From Propionibacteriaceae bacterium (GTDB lineage Bacteria > Actinomycetota > Actinomycetes > Propionibacteriales > Propionibacteriaceae), in NCBI GenBank assembly GCA_031262485.1, contig JAISHO010000037.1, positions 59,166-123,165 on the forward strand: a DNA stretch of 64,000 nucleotides. The letters are read 5' to 3'. The translations under genes and the position numbers were made by a program. Of this stretch, positions 1 to 10,460 are shown in pieces (the first letter of the stretch is position 1; each line of letters opens with the position of its first letter). Under the pieces are notes generated by a model. That model saw nothing but the letters and a program-made list of their open reading frames with translations. It did no database searches and was not told where the DNA came from.

Positions 1-1700
1 AACGGATCGAAACCGTTACCCGTCTTCGGGAAGGCGATGACCTCACGGATCGACGGCGAGCCGACCAACAGGGCGGCGATGCGATCCCAACCGAAGGCGA
101 TGCCGCCGTGGGGCGGGGCGCCGAACTTGAAGGCGTCGAGGAGGAAGCCGAACTTCTCCTGCGCCTCCTCGGGCCCGATCCCCATGACGGTGAAGACGCG
201 CTCTTGGATGTCGCGACGGTGGATACGGATCGAGCCGCCGCCGATCTCGTTGCCGTTGCAGACGATGTCGTAGGCGTAGGCCAGAGCCGAGCCGGGGTCG
301 GTGTCGAAGGTGTCGAGCGATTCTGGTTTGGGCGAGGTGAAGGCGTGGTGGACGGCCGTCCACTCCCCCGATCCGACGGCGACGTCGCCCTCGCTGCGGG
401 CCTCGCTGGCCGGCTTGAAGAGGGGCGCGTCGACCACCCAGAGCAGGCTCCAGGCCGACTCGTCGATGAGGCCGAGACGACGCCCGATCTCGTTGCGGGC
501 GGCGCCGAGGAGGGCCTGGGAGTGGGCTTTGGCCCCAGCGGCGAAGAAGATCGCGTCGCCCGGTTTCGCGCCGGCCCGACCGGGCAGAGCGGCCAACTCG
601 GCTTCGCTGAGGTTCTTGGCCACCGGCCCGCCCGGCGTGCCGTCCTCGGCCAGGGTGATGTAGGCCAAGCCCTTGGCGCCGCGCTGCTTGGCCCATTCCT
701 GCCAGGCGTCGAATTGGCGCCGCGGCAGGCTCGCCCCGCCGGCCATGACGACGGCCCCGACATAGGGCGCTTGGAAGACGCGGAAAGCGGTCTCAGAGAA
801 GACGTCCGTCACTTCGCTGATCTCCAGGTCGAAGCGCAGATCGGGCTTGTCGGAGCCGTAGCGATCCATCGCCTCGGCGTAGGTCAGACGCGGTAGCGGC
901 GTCGGCAGCGTCACCCCGACGAGTTCCCACAGAGCCGTGACGATCTCCTCGGCCAAGGCGATGACGTCCTCTTGGTCGACGAAGCTCATCTCGACGTCGA
1001 GCTGGGTGAACTCGGGCTGACGGTCGGCCCGGAAGTCCTCGTCCCGGTAACAGCGGGCGATCTGGTAGTAGCGTTCCAGACCGGCCACCATGAGGAGTTG
1101 CTTGAACAGCTGGGGGCTTTGCGGCAGGGCGTACCACGAGCCCGGGGCGAGGCGGGCCGGCACGATGAAGTCGCGCGCGCCCTCCGGCGTCGAGCGGGTC
1201 AGCGTCGGCGTCTCGATCTCATGGAAGTCGTGGCGGTCGAGCACGGAGCGGGCCGCCCGGTTGATCTTCGAGCGCAGTTTGAGGGCGGCGGCCGACTGGC
1301 TGCGGCGCAGATCGAGGTAGCGGTACTTGAAGCGGACGTCCTCGCCGACGCTGACGCGGTCGTCGAGTTGGAAGGGCAACGCGGCGCTCGGGGAGAGGAT
1401 CGTCAGCTCCGTGACGGCGACCTCGACCTCGCCGGTGGGGATCTCAGGGTTGACGGTGTCGGCGGAGCGCTGCTCGACGACACCGGTCGCGGTGACGCAG
1501 AACTCGCTGCGCAGCTCGTGCAGCTCACCGGCCAGGAGCGCCTCGTCGCGGATGACGAGTTGGACGACGCCAGACGCGTCGCGCAGATCGATGAAGGCGA
1601 CCCCGCCGAGGTCGCGTCGCTTCGCCACCCACCCGGCCAGCGTCACCGTCGTTCCAGCGTCGGCCGGACGCAACGCGCCAGCCTCATGTGTTCTCATCAT
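1..1700 (-). CDS. aspS: Aspartyl-tRNA synthetase, 3' end cut by window edge
   Basis: Charges tRNA-Asp with aspartate (class II synthetase, cytoplasm). The reverse strand is open from position 1700 to the left edge, so the C-terminus is missing. It begins with an OB-fold anticodon-binding domain ([15 protein letters not shown] near residue 20), followed by the class II core with [16 protein letters not shown] and, near the edge, the motif 3 region GIAFGWDR. The start is ATGATG at 1700, six bases after the hisS stop, with AGAGG inside the hisS end as ribosome site, so hisS-aspS is one operon. Many actinobacteria lack AsnRS and use a non-discriminating AspRS with GatCAB; the sequence here does not settle which type this is. 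Confidence 0.96.
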   Translation of the reverse strand, partial: MMRTHEAGALRPADAGTTVTLAGWVAKRRDLGGVAFIDLRDASGVVQLVIRDEALLAGELHELRSEFCVTATGVVEQRSADTVNPEIPTGEVEVAVTELTILSPSAALPFQLDDRVSVGEDVRFKYRYLDLRRSQSAAALKLRSKINRAARSVLDRHDFHEIETPTLTRSTPEGARDFIVPARLAPGSWYALPQSPQLFKQLLMVAGLERYYQIARCYRDEDFRADRQPEFTQLDVEMSFVDQEDVIALAEEIVTALWELVGVTLPTPLPRLTYAEAMDRYGSDKPDLRFDLEISEVTDVFSETAFRVFQAPYVGAVVMAGGASLPRRQFDAWQEWAKQRGAKGLAYITLAEDGTPGGPVAKNLSEAELAALPGRAGAKPGDAIFFAAGAKAHSQALLGAARNEIGRRLGLIDESAWSLLWVVDAPLFKPASEARSEGDVAVGSGEWTAVHHAFTSPKPESLDTFDTDPGSALAYAYDIVCNGNEIGGGSIRIHRRDIQERVFTVMGIGPEEAQEKFGFLLDAFKFGAPPHGGIAFGWDRIAALLVGSPSIREVIAFPKTGNGFDP

Positions 1701-1706
1701 CGTGAG

Positions 1707-3059
1707 TCATTTCCTCTCGTCAGCCCGGATCACCTGAACGGTCCGGTCCACCTCCGGCGGCTCCCACGCCGCCGGATCGGCCGCGACCTGCTCACCGGTG
1801 CGGATATCTTTGACGGTCTGTTCGCCGTCCTCGCCGATGAACCAGACGAAGGGGATCCCTCGTCGGTCGGCGAATTTGATCTGTTTGCCGAATTTGTCGG
1901 CCGCCGGGGCGACCTCGCAGGCGATCCCCCTCCGGCGCAAGGCGGAGGCGGCGGCGTCGGCCTGGGAACGGGTCTCTTCGCTCGTGACGGCGACGAGGAC
2001 GGCGCTCGGCACCGGTCGCGACGTCGTGTAGAGGCCCCGCCCAAGCAGGGGCGCCAGGGTGCGGGTGACGCCGAAGGAGAGCCCCACACCCGGGTAGGTC
2101 GTCTTGCCATCGGTGGCGAGCGCGTCGTACCGCCCGCCGCCGGCCACCATGGGGAAGCCGGCCATGCCGGTCAGCTCGATCTCGAAGACGGCGCCGGTGT
2201 AGTAGTCGAGCCCGCGCGAGATGCGCAGATCCGGAGTGATCCGGCCGGGGAACTCAGCCGCCACCGCTTCGACGAGACCGGTCAATTCGGCCACGCCACG
2301 GGTGAGGTCATCGTTGTCGATGCCCAAACGACCGATCGCCTCCGCCAAGCCGGCGCCATCGCTCTCAACACTCGCCAGCGCCAGAATCTGGGCGATCTGG
2401 CCTTCGTCGAGGCCTTGGGCGGTGAGCATCGCCGTGACGCCGTCAGGGCCGATCTTGGCGATCTTGTCGACGGCTTGGACGGCGGCCAGCGTGTCCGCCA
2501 CACCGATGCCGCTGTAGAACCCTTGCACGAGGGCGCGGTGGTTGGCGTGCATGAGGATCGGCGGCAGCCCGAGATCACGGTGGAGCCGCTCGAGCGCCTC
2601 GACCATGACAAGGGCGACCTCGGTGTCGTGGTGGGGCGCCAAGGCGCTGTGGCCGACGATGTCGATGTCGGCTTGGGTGAACTCGCGGTAGCGGCCCTCC
2701 TGGGGGCGCTCGCCCCGCCACGCCTTCTGGATCTGGTAGCGCCTGAAGGGGAACAGCAGACGTCCGGCGTTCTCGACGACGTAGCGGGCGAAGGGGACGG
2801 TCAGGTCGAAGTGGAGCCCGAGATCGTCGCCAGCGACCTCGGCGCCGTGATCGCCGTGGAGACGACGGACGAGATAGATCTCCTTGTCGATCTCGCCTTT
2901 ACGGGCCAGTTGGGAGATCGGTTCGACGGCGCGGGTCTCGACGCTGGCGAAACCGTGCAGTTCGAACGTCGACTCCAAAATAGCCAGGACGCGTTTTTCG
3001 ACCGCGCGTTGGGCGGGAAGGTACTCGGGGAAGCCGGAGATCGGCGCCAAACGGCTCAT
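1707..3059 (-). CDS. hisS: Histidyl-tRNA synthetase
   Basis: Charges tRNA-His. The 450-residue protein has the class II core followed by a C-terminal anticodon-binding domain. Diagnostic motifs are visible: FDLTVPFARYV (motif 2 region), QKAWRGERPQEGRYREF, the histidine-specific RISRGLDYYTG and GGGRYD. The start ATG at 3059 has GGAG about eight bases upstream. It is the first gene of the hisS-aspS pair and diverges from the DUF349 gene over an 84-base spacer. Length and motifs are normal for the family. Confidence 0.97.
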   Translation of the reverse strand: MSRLAPISGFPEYLPAQRAVEKRVLAILESTFELHGFASVETRAVEPISQLARKGEIDKEIYLVRRLHGDHGAEVAGDDLGLHFDLTVPFARYVVENAGRLLFPFRRYQIQKAWRGERPQEGRYREFTQADIDIVGHSALAPHHDTEVALVMVEALERLHRDLGLPPILMHANHRALVQGFYSGIGVADTLAAVQAVDKIAKIGPDGVTAMLTAQGLDEGQIAQILALASVESDGAGLAEAIGRLGIDNDDLTRGVAELTGLVEAVAAEFPGRITPDLRISRGLDYYTGAVFEIELTGMAGFPMVAGGGRYDALATDGKTTYPGVGLSFGVTRTLAPLLGRGLYTTSRPVPSAVLVAVTSEETRSQADAAASALRRRGIACEVAPAADKFGKQIKFADRRGIPFVWFIGEDGEQTVKDIRTGEQVAADPAAWEPPEVDRTVQVIRADERK

Positions 3060-3143
3060 CGGGGGCGCTCCAATAGAAACTCTCGGTGGCAGGGAACAGG
3101 GCGAGTCAGCACAAAGGGCACTCTATCGGGCAAGATAGGGGGT

Positions 3144-4385
3144 ATGACTGAAACTCCAGGACGTTCCAGCTTCGGCCGCGTCGCCGACGACGGAACCGTC
3201 TACGTCCTCACCCAGGGTTCGGAACGAATGGTCGGGCAGATTCCCGACGCCACCGGCGAGGAAGCGATGGCCTTCTTCGAGCGCCGCTTCGATTCGTTGC
3301 GCACCGACGTCAATCTCTTGAAGCAACGCATCCAATCCGGGACGATCAGCCCGGACGAGGCGCGCAAAGCCGTGCCGACGCTCAAGACGACGATCCTGGA
3401 GGCCAACGCGGTCGGCGATCTCGAAGGCTTGGCCGCCGAGTTGGACGGCTTGACCGGCGCGATCGACGAGGCCGCCGAGAAACGGCGTGAGGAGCGCGCC
3501 AAGGCCGCCGAGGAGACGCGCCAGCGCAAAGAGGAGATGGTGGGCGAGGCCGAGAAATTGGCCGAGGGCACCGATTGGCGCCATGGAGTGACGAAGTTCC
3601 GCGAGTTGCTCGAGGCGTGGAAGGCTCTCCCCCGCCTCGACCGAGCCAGCGACGACGAGTTGTGGCGCCGCTTCTCCGCCGCCCGGACGACGTACACCCG
3701 CCGCCGCAAGACCCACTTCGCCGAGGTGTCGGATCGACAAGCGGCAGCCGCGCAGGCCAAAGAGGCGATCATCGCCGAGGCCGAGACGCTGGCCGATTCG
3801 ACCGATTGGGGAGCCACGGCCGGCCAGTTCCGCCAGCTCATGGATCGGTGGAAGGCGGCCGGTTCCGCCGCCCGCGCCACCGACGAAGCCCTCTGGACAC
3901 GTTTCCGCGCCATCCAGGACACCTTCTTCAACCGCCGCAGCGAGGTCTTCAATCAGCAGGAGGCGGAGTTCCAGGGCAATCTCGAGGCCAAACTCGCCCT
4001 CCTCGACGAGGCCGAGAAGTCGATCCTGCCGGTCACCGACGTCGCCACCGCCCGCTCGGCTTACCGTGAGTTCATCGGCCAGTTCAACGCGTTGGGCCGG
4101 GTGCCCCGCTCGTCGATGCAGGCCGTCGACTCCCGGGTTCGCGCCATCGAGGCCGCCATCGACGAGGCCGATCGCAAGGAATGGGCTCGCACCGATCCTG
4201 AGACGAAGGCCCGCGCCACCGGCACGGTCTCCCTCTTCAGCGGGCAGATCGCCAAACTCGAGGCTGATCTGGCCCAAGCCGAAGCGGCCGGAGACGCCAA
4301 GAAGAAGGCCTCGGTCGAGGCGTCCTTGGCCACCTACCGCTCGTGGCTCGAGCAGGCCGAGAAGACGCTCTCCGAACTGGGCTGA
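3144..4385 (+). CDS. DUF349 domain protein, coiled-coil rich
   Basis: Protein of 413 residues of unknown molecular function. It contains two clear copies of the DUF349 helical repeat, around residues 140-190 (WRHGVTKFRELLEAWKALPR) and 215-265 (WGATAGQFRQLMDRWKAAG), each with the W..G..F..L...WK pattern, in a largely helical, charged protein. The reading frame is open far upstream (to 972), but that part is antisense to hisS and aspS and is not coding. The ATG at 3144 is preceded by CAAGAT and seven bases and has no well-spaced Shine-Dalgarno, so the mRNA may be leaderless. It is convergent with rel and separated from it by a hairpin. DUF349 proteins are common in actinobacteria; no role can be inferred safely. 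Confidence 0.88.
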   Translation: MTETPGRSSFGRVADDGTVYVLTQGSERMVGQIPDATGEEAMAFFERRFDSLRTDVNLLKQRIQSGTISPDEARKAVPTLKTTILEANAVGDLEGLAAELDGLTGAIDEAAEKRREERAKAAEETRQRKEEMVGEAEKLAEGTDWRHGVTKFRELLEAWKALPRLDRASDDELWRRFSAARTTYTRRRKTHFAEVSDRQAAAAQAKEAIIAEAETLADSTDWGATAGQFRQLMDRWKAAGSAARATDEALWTRFRAIQDTFFNRRSEVFNQQEAEFQGNLEAKLALLDEAEKSILPVTDVATARSAYREFIGQFNALGRVPRSSMQAVDSRVRAIEAAIDEADRKEWARTDPETKARATGTVSLFSGQIAKLEADLAQAEAAGDAKKKASVEASLATYRSWLEQAEKTLSELG

Positions 4386-4398
4386 GCCACCACGAGAG

Positions 4399-4429
4399 GC
4401 GTGACGGCCGAGCGACGAGGCCGTCACGC
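4399..4429. terminator. Bidirectional hairpin between DUF349 gene and rel
   Basis: A perfect 11-bp inverted repeat (GCGTGACGGCC / GGCCGTCACGC) with a 9-base loop sits in the 48-base gap between the convergent DUF349 gene and rel. There is no T-run on either side, so it would be a weak intrinsic terminator or a 3'-end stabiliser for both mRNAs. Confidence 0.6.
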
Positions 4430-4433
4430 GACG

Positions 4434-6797
4434 TCACGAGTTGATGCGTTCCACCTCGGTGACGTCGCGGACGAGCCGTAAGCGATTGACCATCTGATTG
4501 AGGAAATCGGGGTCCGGCACCTCGATCGAGACGAGCCCATTGAAGCCGTGCTGATTATCTGTTTGCAGGGTGAGTGAGATGATCGGCACCTTGTCCTCAG
4601 CCAGCGTCGAGGTGATGTCGGCCAACAGCCCGGTACGGTCGAGGCCGCTGATCTTGAGCGTGACCATGAAGGTGGTGGCTTGGTTCTCCGACCAAGCGAC
4701 GGGGACGATCCGTTCCGGGGTGGCCAAGAGGCCGGCGACGTTGCGGCAGTCGCGCCGGTGGACGGAGACGCCTTGCCCGCGGGTGACGAAGCCGATGATG
4801 TCGTCGCCTAGCACCGGGGTGCAGCAGCGGGCCAGCTTGACCCACATGTCCTTTTTTCCGTCGACTTCGACGCCGGGCGCTCCGCGGTCGACGGAACGGC
4901 GCGGCATCGTGAAGACGGGGCGGTCCTCGAAGATCTCCTCGGCCGCCGCCTCTTTGCCGCCCTCGAGATCGATGAGCCGGTCGACGACGTGCTGGGGGCT
5001 GATGCGGTTCTCCCCGACCGCCTGGTAGAGGGCTTGGGCATCGGCGCAATGCAACTCCGTCGCCACGGCCGTCATATACGGCAGGGTGAGGATGCGCTGG
5101 AGCGGCAGCCCGGCCGAGCGGAGTTGTTTGGCGAGAAGATCTTTGCCGGATTCGATCGAGGTGTCGCGACGTTCCCGGTTGAGGAATTGGTTGATCTTCT
5201 GGCGGGCGCGCGGGCTCTTGACGAAGTCGAGCCAATCGCGCGACGGCCCGGCGTCAAGGGCTTTGGTCGTGAGGATCTCACAGACGTCGCCGTCGTCGAG
5301 TTCGGTGTCGAGCCGGACGAGTTTGCCGTTGACCCGGGCCCCGATGCAGCGGTGGCCGACCTCGGTGTGGACACTGTAAGCGAAATCGACCGGGGTGGCG
5401 CCCTGGGGTAAGAAGTAGAGATCTGATTGGGGGGAGAAGACCATGACGTCGTTGGTGGCGAGATCTTCTTGGAGGTAGTCGAGGAAGACCTTCGGATCCT
5501 CTTCCTCGGATTGCCACTGGCTCAGCCGCTTGGCCCACACCAGGTCCATGGCGTCGGGACGGTTGGCGCCCTTGTGGCCACGCTTGCCCGTCGGGTTCTG
5601 CTTGTACTTCCAGTGGGCAGCGACACCATACTCGGCGTTGCGGTGCATCTCATGGGTGCGGATCTGGAATTCGATCGGCTTGCCCTGCGGGCCGACGACG
5701 GTGGTGTGGATCGACTGGTAGGTCGAATACTTCGGGATGGCGATGTAATCCTTGACGCGCCCCGGCATCGGATCCCACAGCTCGTGGATGATCGACATGG
5801 CTATATAGCACTCGTCTTTGGTGTCGACGAGGACGCGGATGCCGAGTAGGTCATAGATCTCGGTGAAATCTCTCCCCCGTACCATCATCTTCTGGTAGAT
5901 CGAGTAGTAGTGCTTGGGGCGACCATAGACCTTGGCGGCGATCTTCTTCTCGGCCAGGTCGTGCTCGACGGTCGGGATGATCTGTTGGAGGATCATCTCG
6001 CGCGCCGGTTGCTCGGCGGCGACCTGCTGGACGAGTTGGTCGTAAAGCCTCGGCTCCATCGTCGAGAAGGCGAGATCCTCGAGTTCCCATTTGACGGCGT
6101 TGACGCCGAGCCTGTGGGCCAAGGGGGCGTAAATCTCGAGGGTTTCCTTGGCGATGCGGTTCTGCTTGTCGGGGCGAAGACTGCCGATCGTGCGCATGTT
6201 GTGGAGCCGGTCGGCCAGTTTGATGACGACGACGCGGACGTCGCGGAACATGGCGACGATGATTTTGCGGATCGTCTCGGCTTTGGCGGTGTCGCCGTAG
6301 AGCGATTTGTCGAGTTTGGTGACGCCGTCGACGAGTTGGGCGACCTCTGCCCCGAAATCGGCTTCGACCTGTTCGAGGGTGTAATCGGTGTCTTCGACGG
6401 TGTCGTGGAGGAGGGCGGCGACGATCGTCGACTCCGTCATGCCCAGCTGGGCGACGATGACGGCGACAGCCAGGGGGTGGGTGATGTAGGCGTCGCCGGA
6501 GATCCTCGTCTGCCCGCCATGGTGTTGCTCAGCGACGCTGAAAGCACGTTCGAGGACGGCGAAATCAGTCTCGGGATGGTTGCGCCGCACGACGTCGAAG
6601 AGCGGCTCGAGGACGGCGTTATGGCTGGTGCCACGAGGAGACGTCCACCGCGCCCAAGTCCGGCGCAGTTGGAGGAAATCGCGCTGTTGCGGTTGGGGTG
6701 GCGCGGGCACCTCGGACGGAAGGTCGGCAGGGGCGGGAACTGGCGATGGCGCCTCCGTCGGCTCGGCGGCGGGGGGAAGTGCCTGATCAATCGTCAT
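4434..6797 (-). CDS. rel: Bifunctional (p)ppGpp synthetase/hydrolase Rel
   Basis: Makes and degrades the alarmone (p)ppGpp in the stringent response. The 787 residues show the usual long-RSH order: an N-terminal HD hydrolase domain with intact metal ligands (HHGG near residue 92, LLHDTVEDT at 130-138, KLADRLHNMRT near 190), a synthetase domain (GRPKHYYSIYQKM, then KDYIAIPKYSTYQSIH), a TGS domain (FSPQSDLYFLPQGATPVDFAY) and a C-terminal ACT domain ending at the stop. The synthetase loop carries the basic RGRD form typical of bifunctional enzymes rather than the acidic EXDD of RelA-only proteins. A proline-rich tail of about 45 residues precedes the HD domain. It lies downstream of secDF-apt, as is usual in actinobacteria. 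Confidence 0.97.
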   Translation of the reverse strand: MTIDQALPPAAEPTEAPSPVPAPADLPSEVPAPPQPQQRDFLQLRRTWARWTSPRGTSHNAVLEPLFDVVRRNHPETDFAVLERAFSVAEQHHGGQTRISGDAYITHPLAVAVIVAQLGMTESTIVAALLHDTVEDTDYTLEQVEADFGAEVAQLVDGVTKLDKSLYGDTAKAETIRKIIVAMFRDVRVVVIKLADRLHNMRTIGSLRPDKQNRIAKETLEIYAPLAHRLGVNAVKWELEDLAFSTMEPRLYDQLVQQVAAEQPAREMILQQIIPTVEHDLAEKKIAAKVYGRPKHYYSIYQKMMVRGRDFTEIYDLLGIRVLVDTKDECYIAMSIIHELWDPMPGRVKDYIAIPKYSTYQSIHTTVVGPQGKPIEFQIRTHEMHRNAEYGVAAHWKYKQNPTGKRGHKGANRPDAMDLVWAKRLSQWQSEEEDPKVFLDYLQEDLATNDVMVFSPQSDLYFLPQGATPVDFAYSVHTEVGHRCIGARVNGKLVRLDTELDDGDVCEILTTKALDAGPSRDWLDFVKSPRARQKINQFLNRERRDTSIESGKDLLAKQLRSAGLPLQRILTLPYMTAVATELHCADAQALYQAVGENRISPQHVVDRLIDLEGGKEAAAEEIFEDRPVFTMPRRSVDRGAPGVEVDGKKDMWVKLARCCTPVLGDDIIGFVTRGQGVSVHRRDCRNVAGLLATPERIVPVAWSENQATTFMVTLKISGLDRTGLLADITSTLAEDKVPIISLTLQTDNQHGFNGLVSIEVPDPDFLNQMVNRLRLVRDVTEVERINS

Positions 6798-6934
6798 GTC
6801 ACCCTCCCCGTCTTCCGCTCCCTCACCGTGCCCATCGCCCGCTTGAGAAACACCATCTTAGACCGACTGCCAAGCATTCGCTGAGCAGACTCTCGCGGCG
6901 TGGAAGGAAGCCTCCCCAAAGGGAACCGACTCCC

Positions 6935-7534
6935 TCAGGCGGTGATGAGGGCGGTGATGTCGTCGATTCCCATGCCTTCGAGATTCTTGCGCCCCTCAAG
7001 GAAGGACAATTCGATGAGGACGTTGACGTGGACGAGTTCGGCGCCGAGGTGGCGGATGAGCCGCGAGGTCGCTCCGATCGTGCCGCCGGTGGCGAGGACG
7101 TCGTCGACGACAAGGACACGGGCGCCCGGCTGGATGGCGTCCTGGTGGACGGTGAGCGTGGCCTGACCGTACTCCAGGGCGAAGGTCTCGCTGTAGACGT
7201 CGAGGGGAAGCTTGCCCGGTTTGCGGACGGGGACGAACCCGACGCCGAGTCGAAGCGCCAGGGGGGCGGCGAAGAGGAATCCGCGCGCCTCCATGCCGAT
7301 GACGACGTCGACCTCCGGGCTGACCTCGGCGAGAGCTTCGATGGAGGCCTGGTAGGCCTGAGGATCGGCCAGCAGAGGGGTGATGTCTTTGAAGGACACC
7401 CCGGGGTTGGGGAAGTCGGGCACGGTGCGGATATGGCGCTCGATCATGGCGATCCGCTCGTCCTGGGTGAGGTGGGCGACCTCTCCGGCCGGCAAGGTGG
7501 CCGGTTGGTGGGGGGTGGGGGCCACAGGTGTCAT
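6935..7534 (-). CDS. apt: Adenine phosphoribosyltransferase
   Basis: Salvages adenine to AMP using PRPP. The 199-residue protein has the family start region [18 protein letters not shown], the [14 protein letters not shown] segment, and the PRPP-binding loop [13 protein letters not shown]. The ATG at 7534 overlaps the secF stop by four bases (ATGA), so it is translationally coupled to secF. This secD-secF-apt-rel order is conserved in actinobacteria and links purine salvage to the alarmone gene. Confidence 0.95.
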   Translation of the reverse strand: MTPVAPTPHQPATLPAGEVAHLTQDERIAMIERHIRTVPDFPNPGVSFKDITPLLADPQAYQASIEALAEVSPEVDVVIGMEARGFLFAAPLALRLGVGFVPVRKPGKLPLDVYSETFALEYGQATLTVHQDAIQPGARVLVVDDVLATGGTIGATSRLIRHLGAELVHVNVLIELSFLEGRKNLEGMGIDDITALITA

Positions 7535-8757
7535 CGGGTGTTCTTCCGTTCTGCCCGCGTCGGCTTGCGGCGAGCCAGGCTGGCGGCGGCCAAGTCGGTG
7601 GCGGGGAGAGCGGCGGTGGCGTCATCGGCCTCGACGACGGAGACGACCGGGGCTGAGACCGTCGCCTTCTCCTTCTGCCGGGCGATCTTCTCCAAGCGCC
7701 GTTCAACCTTGGCGGCTTGTTCTTTCATGGCCGGCTCGGCCATCTTGAGCTGGGCGAGCAGCGGCGTGGCGATGAAGATCGACGAGTAGGCGCCAGCGAT
7801 CATGCCGACGAAGAGAGCCAAGCCGATGTCTTCGAGCGGACCGAAGCCGAGAAGGAAGGCCCCGGCGAAGAGGATGGCCGCCACCGGTAGGACGCCGATG
7901 ACCGTCGTGTTGATCGAGCGGATGAGGACCTGGTTGACGGCCCGGTTGGCGGCCTCGGAGTAGGTCACCTTGTACTCGTCGAGTTCTGCGGTGTTCTCCC
8001 GGACCTTGTCGAAGACGACGACGGTGTCATAAAGGGAATAGCCGAGGATCGTCAGCACGCCGGTGAGGCCGGCCGGGGTGACCGTGAAGCCGAGGAGGGC
8101 GTAGACGCCGACGGTGACGATGAGGTCGTGCAGGAGGGCGGCGATGGCGGCGACGGCCATCTTGAAGTCGCGGAAGTAGATCCAGATCATCGCGCTGACG
8201 GCGATGAGGAAGACGATGAGCGCGATGGCGGCCTGTTCGGTCACCTGCCGGCCCCAGGAGGCGCCGATCTGCTGATAGGCGACGTGTTCGGAGTCGACCC
8301 CGGCGACCTCGGCGATGGCGCCGCGGATCGTGGCGACCTCGTCGACGTTCAGCGCCCGGGTCTCGATCTGGACTTGGTCGTCGCCAATCGTCGTCACCGT
8401 CGTGGCGTTGAGGTCGTCGACACCGGAATCCATGACGGCGTCACGGAATTGGCTGACGGTGTCGTCGGTCATCGTCGCGACGGGCACGCGGAAGTCGGAG
8501 CCGCCGCGGAATTCGATGCCGAGGTCGAGGCCGCGGATGAGCAGGGCGCCGATCGAGATGAGGAGGATGACGGCGGAGACGATGTACCACGTCCGCCGGT
8601 GCCCGACGAAGTCGTAGGAGACCTCGCCCGTCCACAACCGGTGGGCGAAGTTCCTTCCCTTAGACGAGGAGTCGGCCGGGCGCGGCGCCGGGGACGCCTT
8701 CTCCTCGAGTGTCGTCTCAGTGGTGGTCACGGTCTGCTCCGATGCCGGTGTCGCCAT
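7531..8757 (-). CDS. secF: Protein translocase subunit SecF
   Basis: Partner of SecD that pulls exported proteins through SecYEG using the proton gradient. It has 408 residues: a cytoplasmic tail, a first membrane helix ([17 protein letters not shown]), the periplasmic segment beginning [14 protein letters not shown], then five membrane helices including [18 protein letters not shown] and the conserved [13 protein letters not shown], and a charged C-terminal tail (residues about 340-408) longer than in E. coli. I chose the ATG at 8757, not the longer open frame to 8880: it follows the secD stop by one base with AAGGAGG at the right distance, and the longer form would overlap secD. Confidence 0.96.
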   Translation of the reverse strand: MATPASEQTVTTTETTLEEKASPAPRPADSSSKGRNFAHRLWTGEVSYDFVGHRRTWYIVSAVILLISIGALLIRGLDLGIEFRGGSDFRVPVATMTDDTVSQFRDAVMDSGVDDLNATTVTTIGDDQVQIETRALNVDEVATIRGAIAEVAGVDSEHVAYQQIGASWGRQVTEQAAIALIVFLIAVSAMIWIYFRDFKMAVAAIAALLHDLIVTVGVYALLGFTVTPAGLTGVLTILGYSLYDTVVVFDKVRENTAELDEYKVTYSEAANRAVNQVLIRSINTTVIGVLPVAAILFAGAFLLGFGPLEDIGLALFVGMIAGAYSSIFIATPLLAQLKMAEPAMKEQAAKVERRLEKIARQKEKATVSAPVVSVVEADDATAALPATDLAAASLARRKPTRAERKNTR

Positions 8758-8758
8758 G

Positions 8759-10417
8759 TCAGGCCTCCTTCGCGGCTGGGGCCGTCGTCGCGGCGATGGA
8801 ACTGCGGCGGGGGCGTGGTCGCCGGGTGGCGGCGACGCCGAGGTGCTCGGGTTCGAACCCGGAGAACTTCTTGCCCTCACCGAAGAACGGCGTCTTGACG
8901 AGCAAGCTGACGAGAGGCTTGGTGAAGTAGAAGATCATCGCGATGTCGACGAGCGTTGTCAGCCCAAGCGTGAAGGCGAAGCCCTTGACGGCGCCGATCG
9001 AGAGGATGAAGAGGATGACGGCCGACAGCAATGAGACGGCGTCGGCGATGAGGATCGTGCGGCGGGCTTTCTCCCACCCGGTCTCGACGGCGGTGCGGAT
9101 GCTGCGACCTTCACGCGCCTCGTCTCTCACGCGTTCGAAGAAGATGACGAAGGAGTCGGCTGTCATACCGATGGCGACGACCGCGCCGGCCAAGGCCGGC
9201 AGGCTGAGGGCGAAGCCGACCGATTCGCCGAGCAACACCATGAGCAAATAGGTGGCGATGGCAGCGACGGCGAGCGAGGCGACGACCGCGACGGCAAGAC
9301 CGCGATAGTAAAGGACGCAGAAGCCGATGACGAGGAGCAGACCGATGCCGCCGGCGATGAGGCCGACCGTCAACTGATCGCGTCCCAAGCTGGCGGAGAC
9401 GTTGTCGACGTTGGAGACCTCGAAGGCGAGCGGGAGGGCGCCGTAGTTGAGGACGCTGGCGAGATTGGTGGCGGTCTCCTGGTTGAAGGAGCCGGTGATC
9501 TGGGCGTTGCCGTCCGGGATCGTCTCCGTCACACGCGGGGCCGAAATGACCTTGCCGTCGAGCACGATGGCGAATTGGTTCATCGGCTCGGTCTGGGTCG
9601 ACAAATAGCTGGTGGCGTCGGCGAAGAGTTCGGCGCCGAGATTGGTGAAGTCGAGGGTGACGACCCAGGACAATTCGTTTTGGGGAATGCCGGCCTGAGC
9701 CGATTCGACGAGGTTGCCCTCGATGATGCGGGGACCGAGGAGGAACTTGTCGTTATAGGCGGTCGAGCCGTAGTTGACCTGGGCGATGTCGTCGCGCAGA
9801 CAGGCGAAGAGCGGCTGATCCCAGACGTCGGGGATGGAATCGCCGCATTCGTAGCTGGTGAAGTCCGTGGTGTCGGTCTCCGAGGGCGTCCATTGCAGCT
9901 GGGTCTGAAGGAATTCGAGTCGACCAGCGTCGTCCGTGGGCAGTTCCGTCGTCGCCTCGGCGGGACGGGTGCTCGTCTCAGAAGCCGGTTGGGGCAAGCT
10001 GACCGCTTGGCCCTCGGCCGGAGCGGCCGTGGCTTGCTGCGTCTGATAGACCATCCGGAACTCGAGTTGAGCCGTTTGCCCGACCATCTCGACGAGGCGG
10101 TCCTGCTGAACGTTCGGCACCGAAACCTGGATCTGGTTGTTGCCGCTCGTCGTGATCTCGGCCTCGCCGACGCCCAAGGAGTCGACGCGCTGCTGGATGA
10201 TCGTACGAGCCTGTTCGAGGCTCTCGGCGTCGATGTTGCCCGAACCGGTCGTGTTCGACGCGGTCAGAGTGATCGTCGTGCCACCACTGAGGTCGAGGCC
10301 GAGTTTCGGGGTGTAGACCCGCGAGGCGATGACGATCGTCGCGAGGATCGCCAGGACGATGAAGAAGGCGATGAGGATCCGCCCGGGATGGCGGCGCCGT
10401 GCTGCTGTAGTTGCCAC
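8759..10417 (-). CDS. secD: Protein translocase subunit SecD
   Basis: Membrane subunit of the SecDF export motor, 552 residues. It opens with a membrane helix (ILIAFFIVLAILATIVIAS), then PKLGLDLSGGTTITL, a large external domain with a Ser/Thr/Glu-rich low-complexity stretch near residues 125-165, and a C-terminal six-helix block that contains GMTADSFVIFFERVRDEAREG, the conserved helix 4 signature. It lies 43 bases downstream of yajC and directly abuts secF, so yajC-secD-secF form one transcription unit. Confidence 0.96.
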   Translation of the reverse strand: MATTAARRRHPGRILIAFFIVLAILATIVIASRVYTPKLGLDLSGGTTITLTASNTTGSGNIDAESLEQARTIIQQRVDSLGVGEAEITTSGNNQIQVSVPNVQQDRLVEMVGQTAQLEFRMVYQTQQATAAPAEGQAVSLPQPASETSTRPAEATTELPTDDAGRLEFLQTQLQWTPSETDTTDFTSYECGDSIPDVWDQPLFACLRDDIAQVNYGSTAYNDKFLLGPRIIEGNLVESAQAGIPQNELSWVVTLDFTNLGAELFADATSYLSTQTEPMNQFAIVLDGKVISAPRVTETIPDGNAQITGSFNQETATNLASVLNYGALPLAFEVSNVDNVSASLGRDQLTVGLIAGGIGLLLVIGFCVLYYRGLAVAVVASLAVAAIATYLLMVLLGESVGFALSLPALAGAVVAIGMTADSFVIFFERVRDEAREGRSIRTAVETGWEKARRTILIADAVSLLSAVILFILSIGAVKGFAFTLGLTTLVDIAMIFYFTKPLVSLLVKTPFFGEGKKFSGFEPEHLGVAATRRPRPRRSSIAATTAPAAKEA

Positions 10418-10460
10418 TGTTGCTGTGCGTCCTTGATGTGCTCGCGAAGTCGATGAATAA

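Noticed and set aside
972..3143. Long plus-strand open frame continuing into the DUF349 gene
   Set aside because: The first 724 codons are antisense to aspS and hisS and have the composition of a GC-rich shadow; only the part from 3144 resembles a protein.
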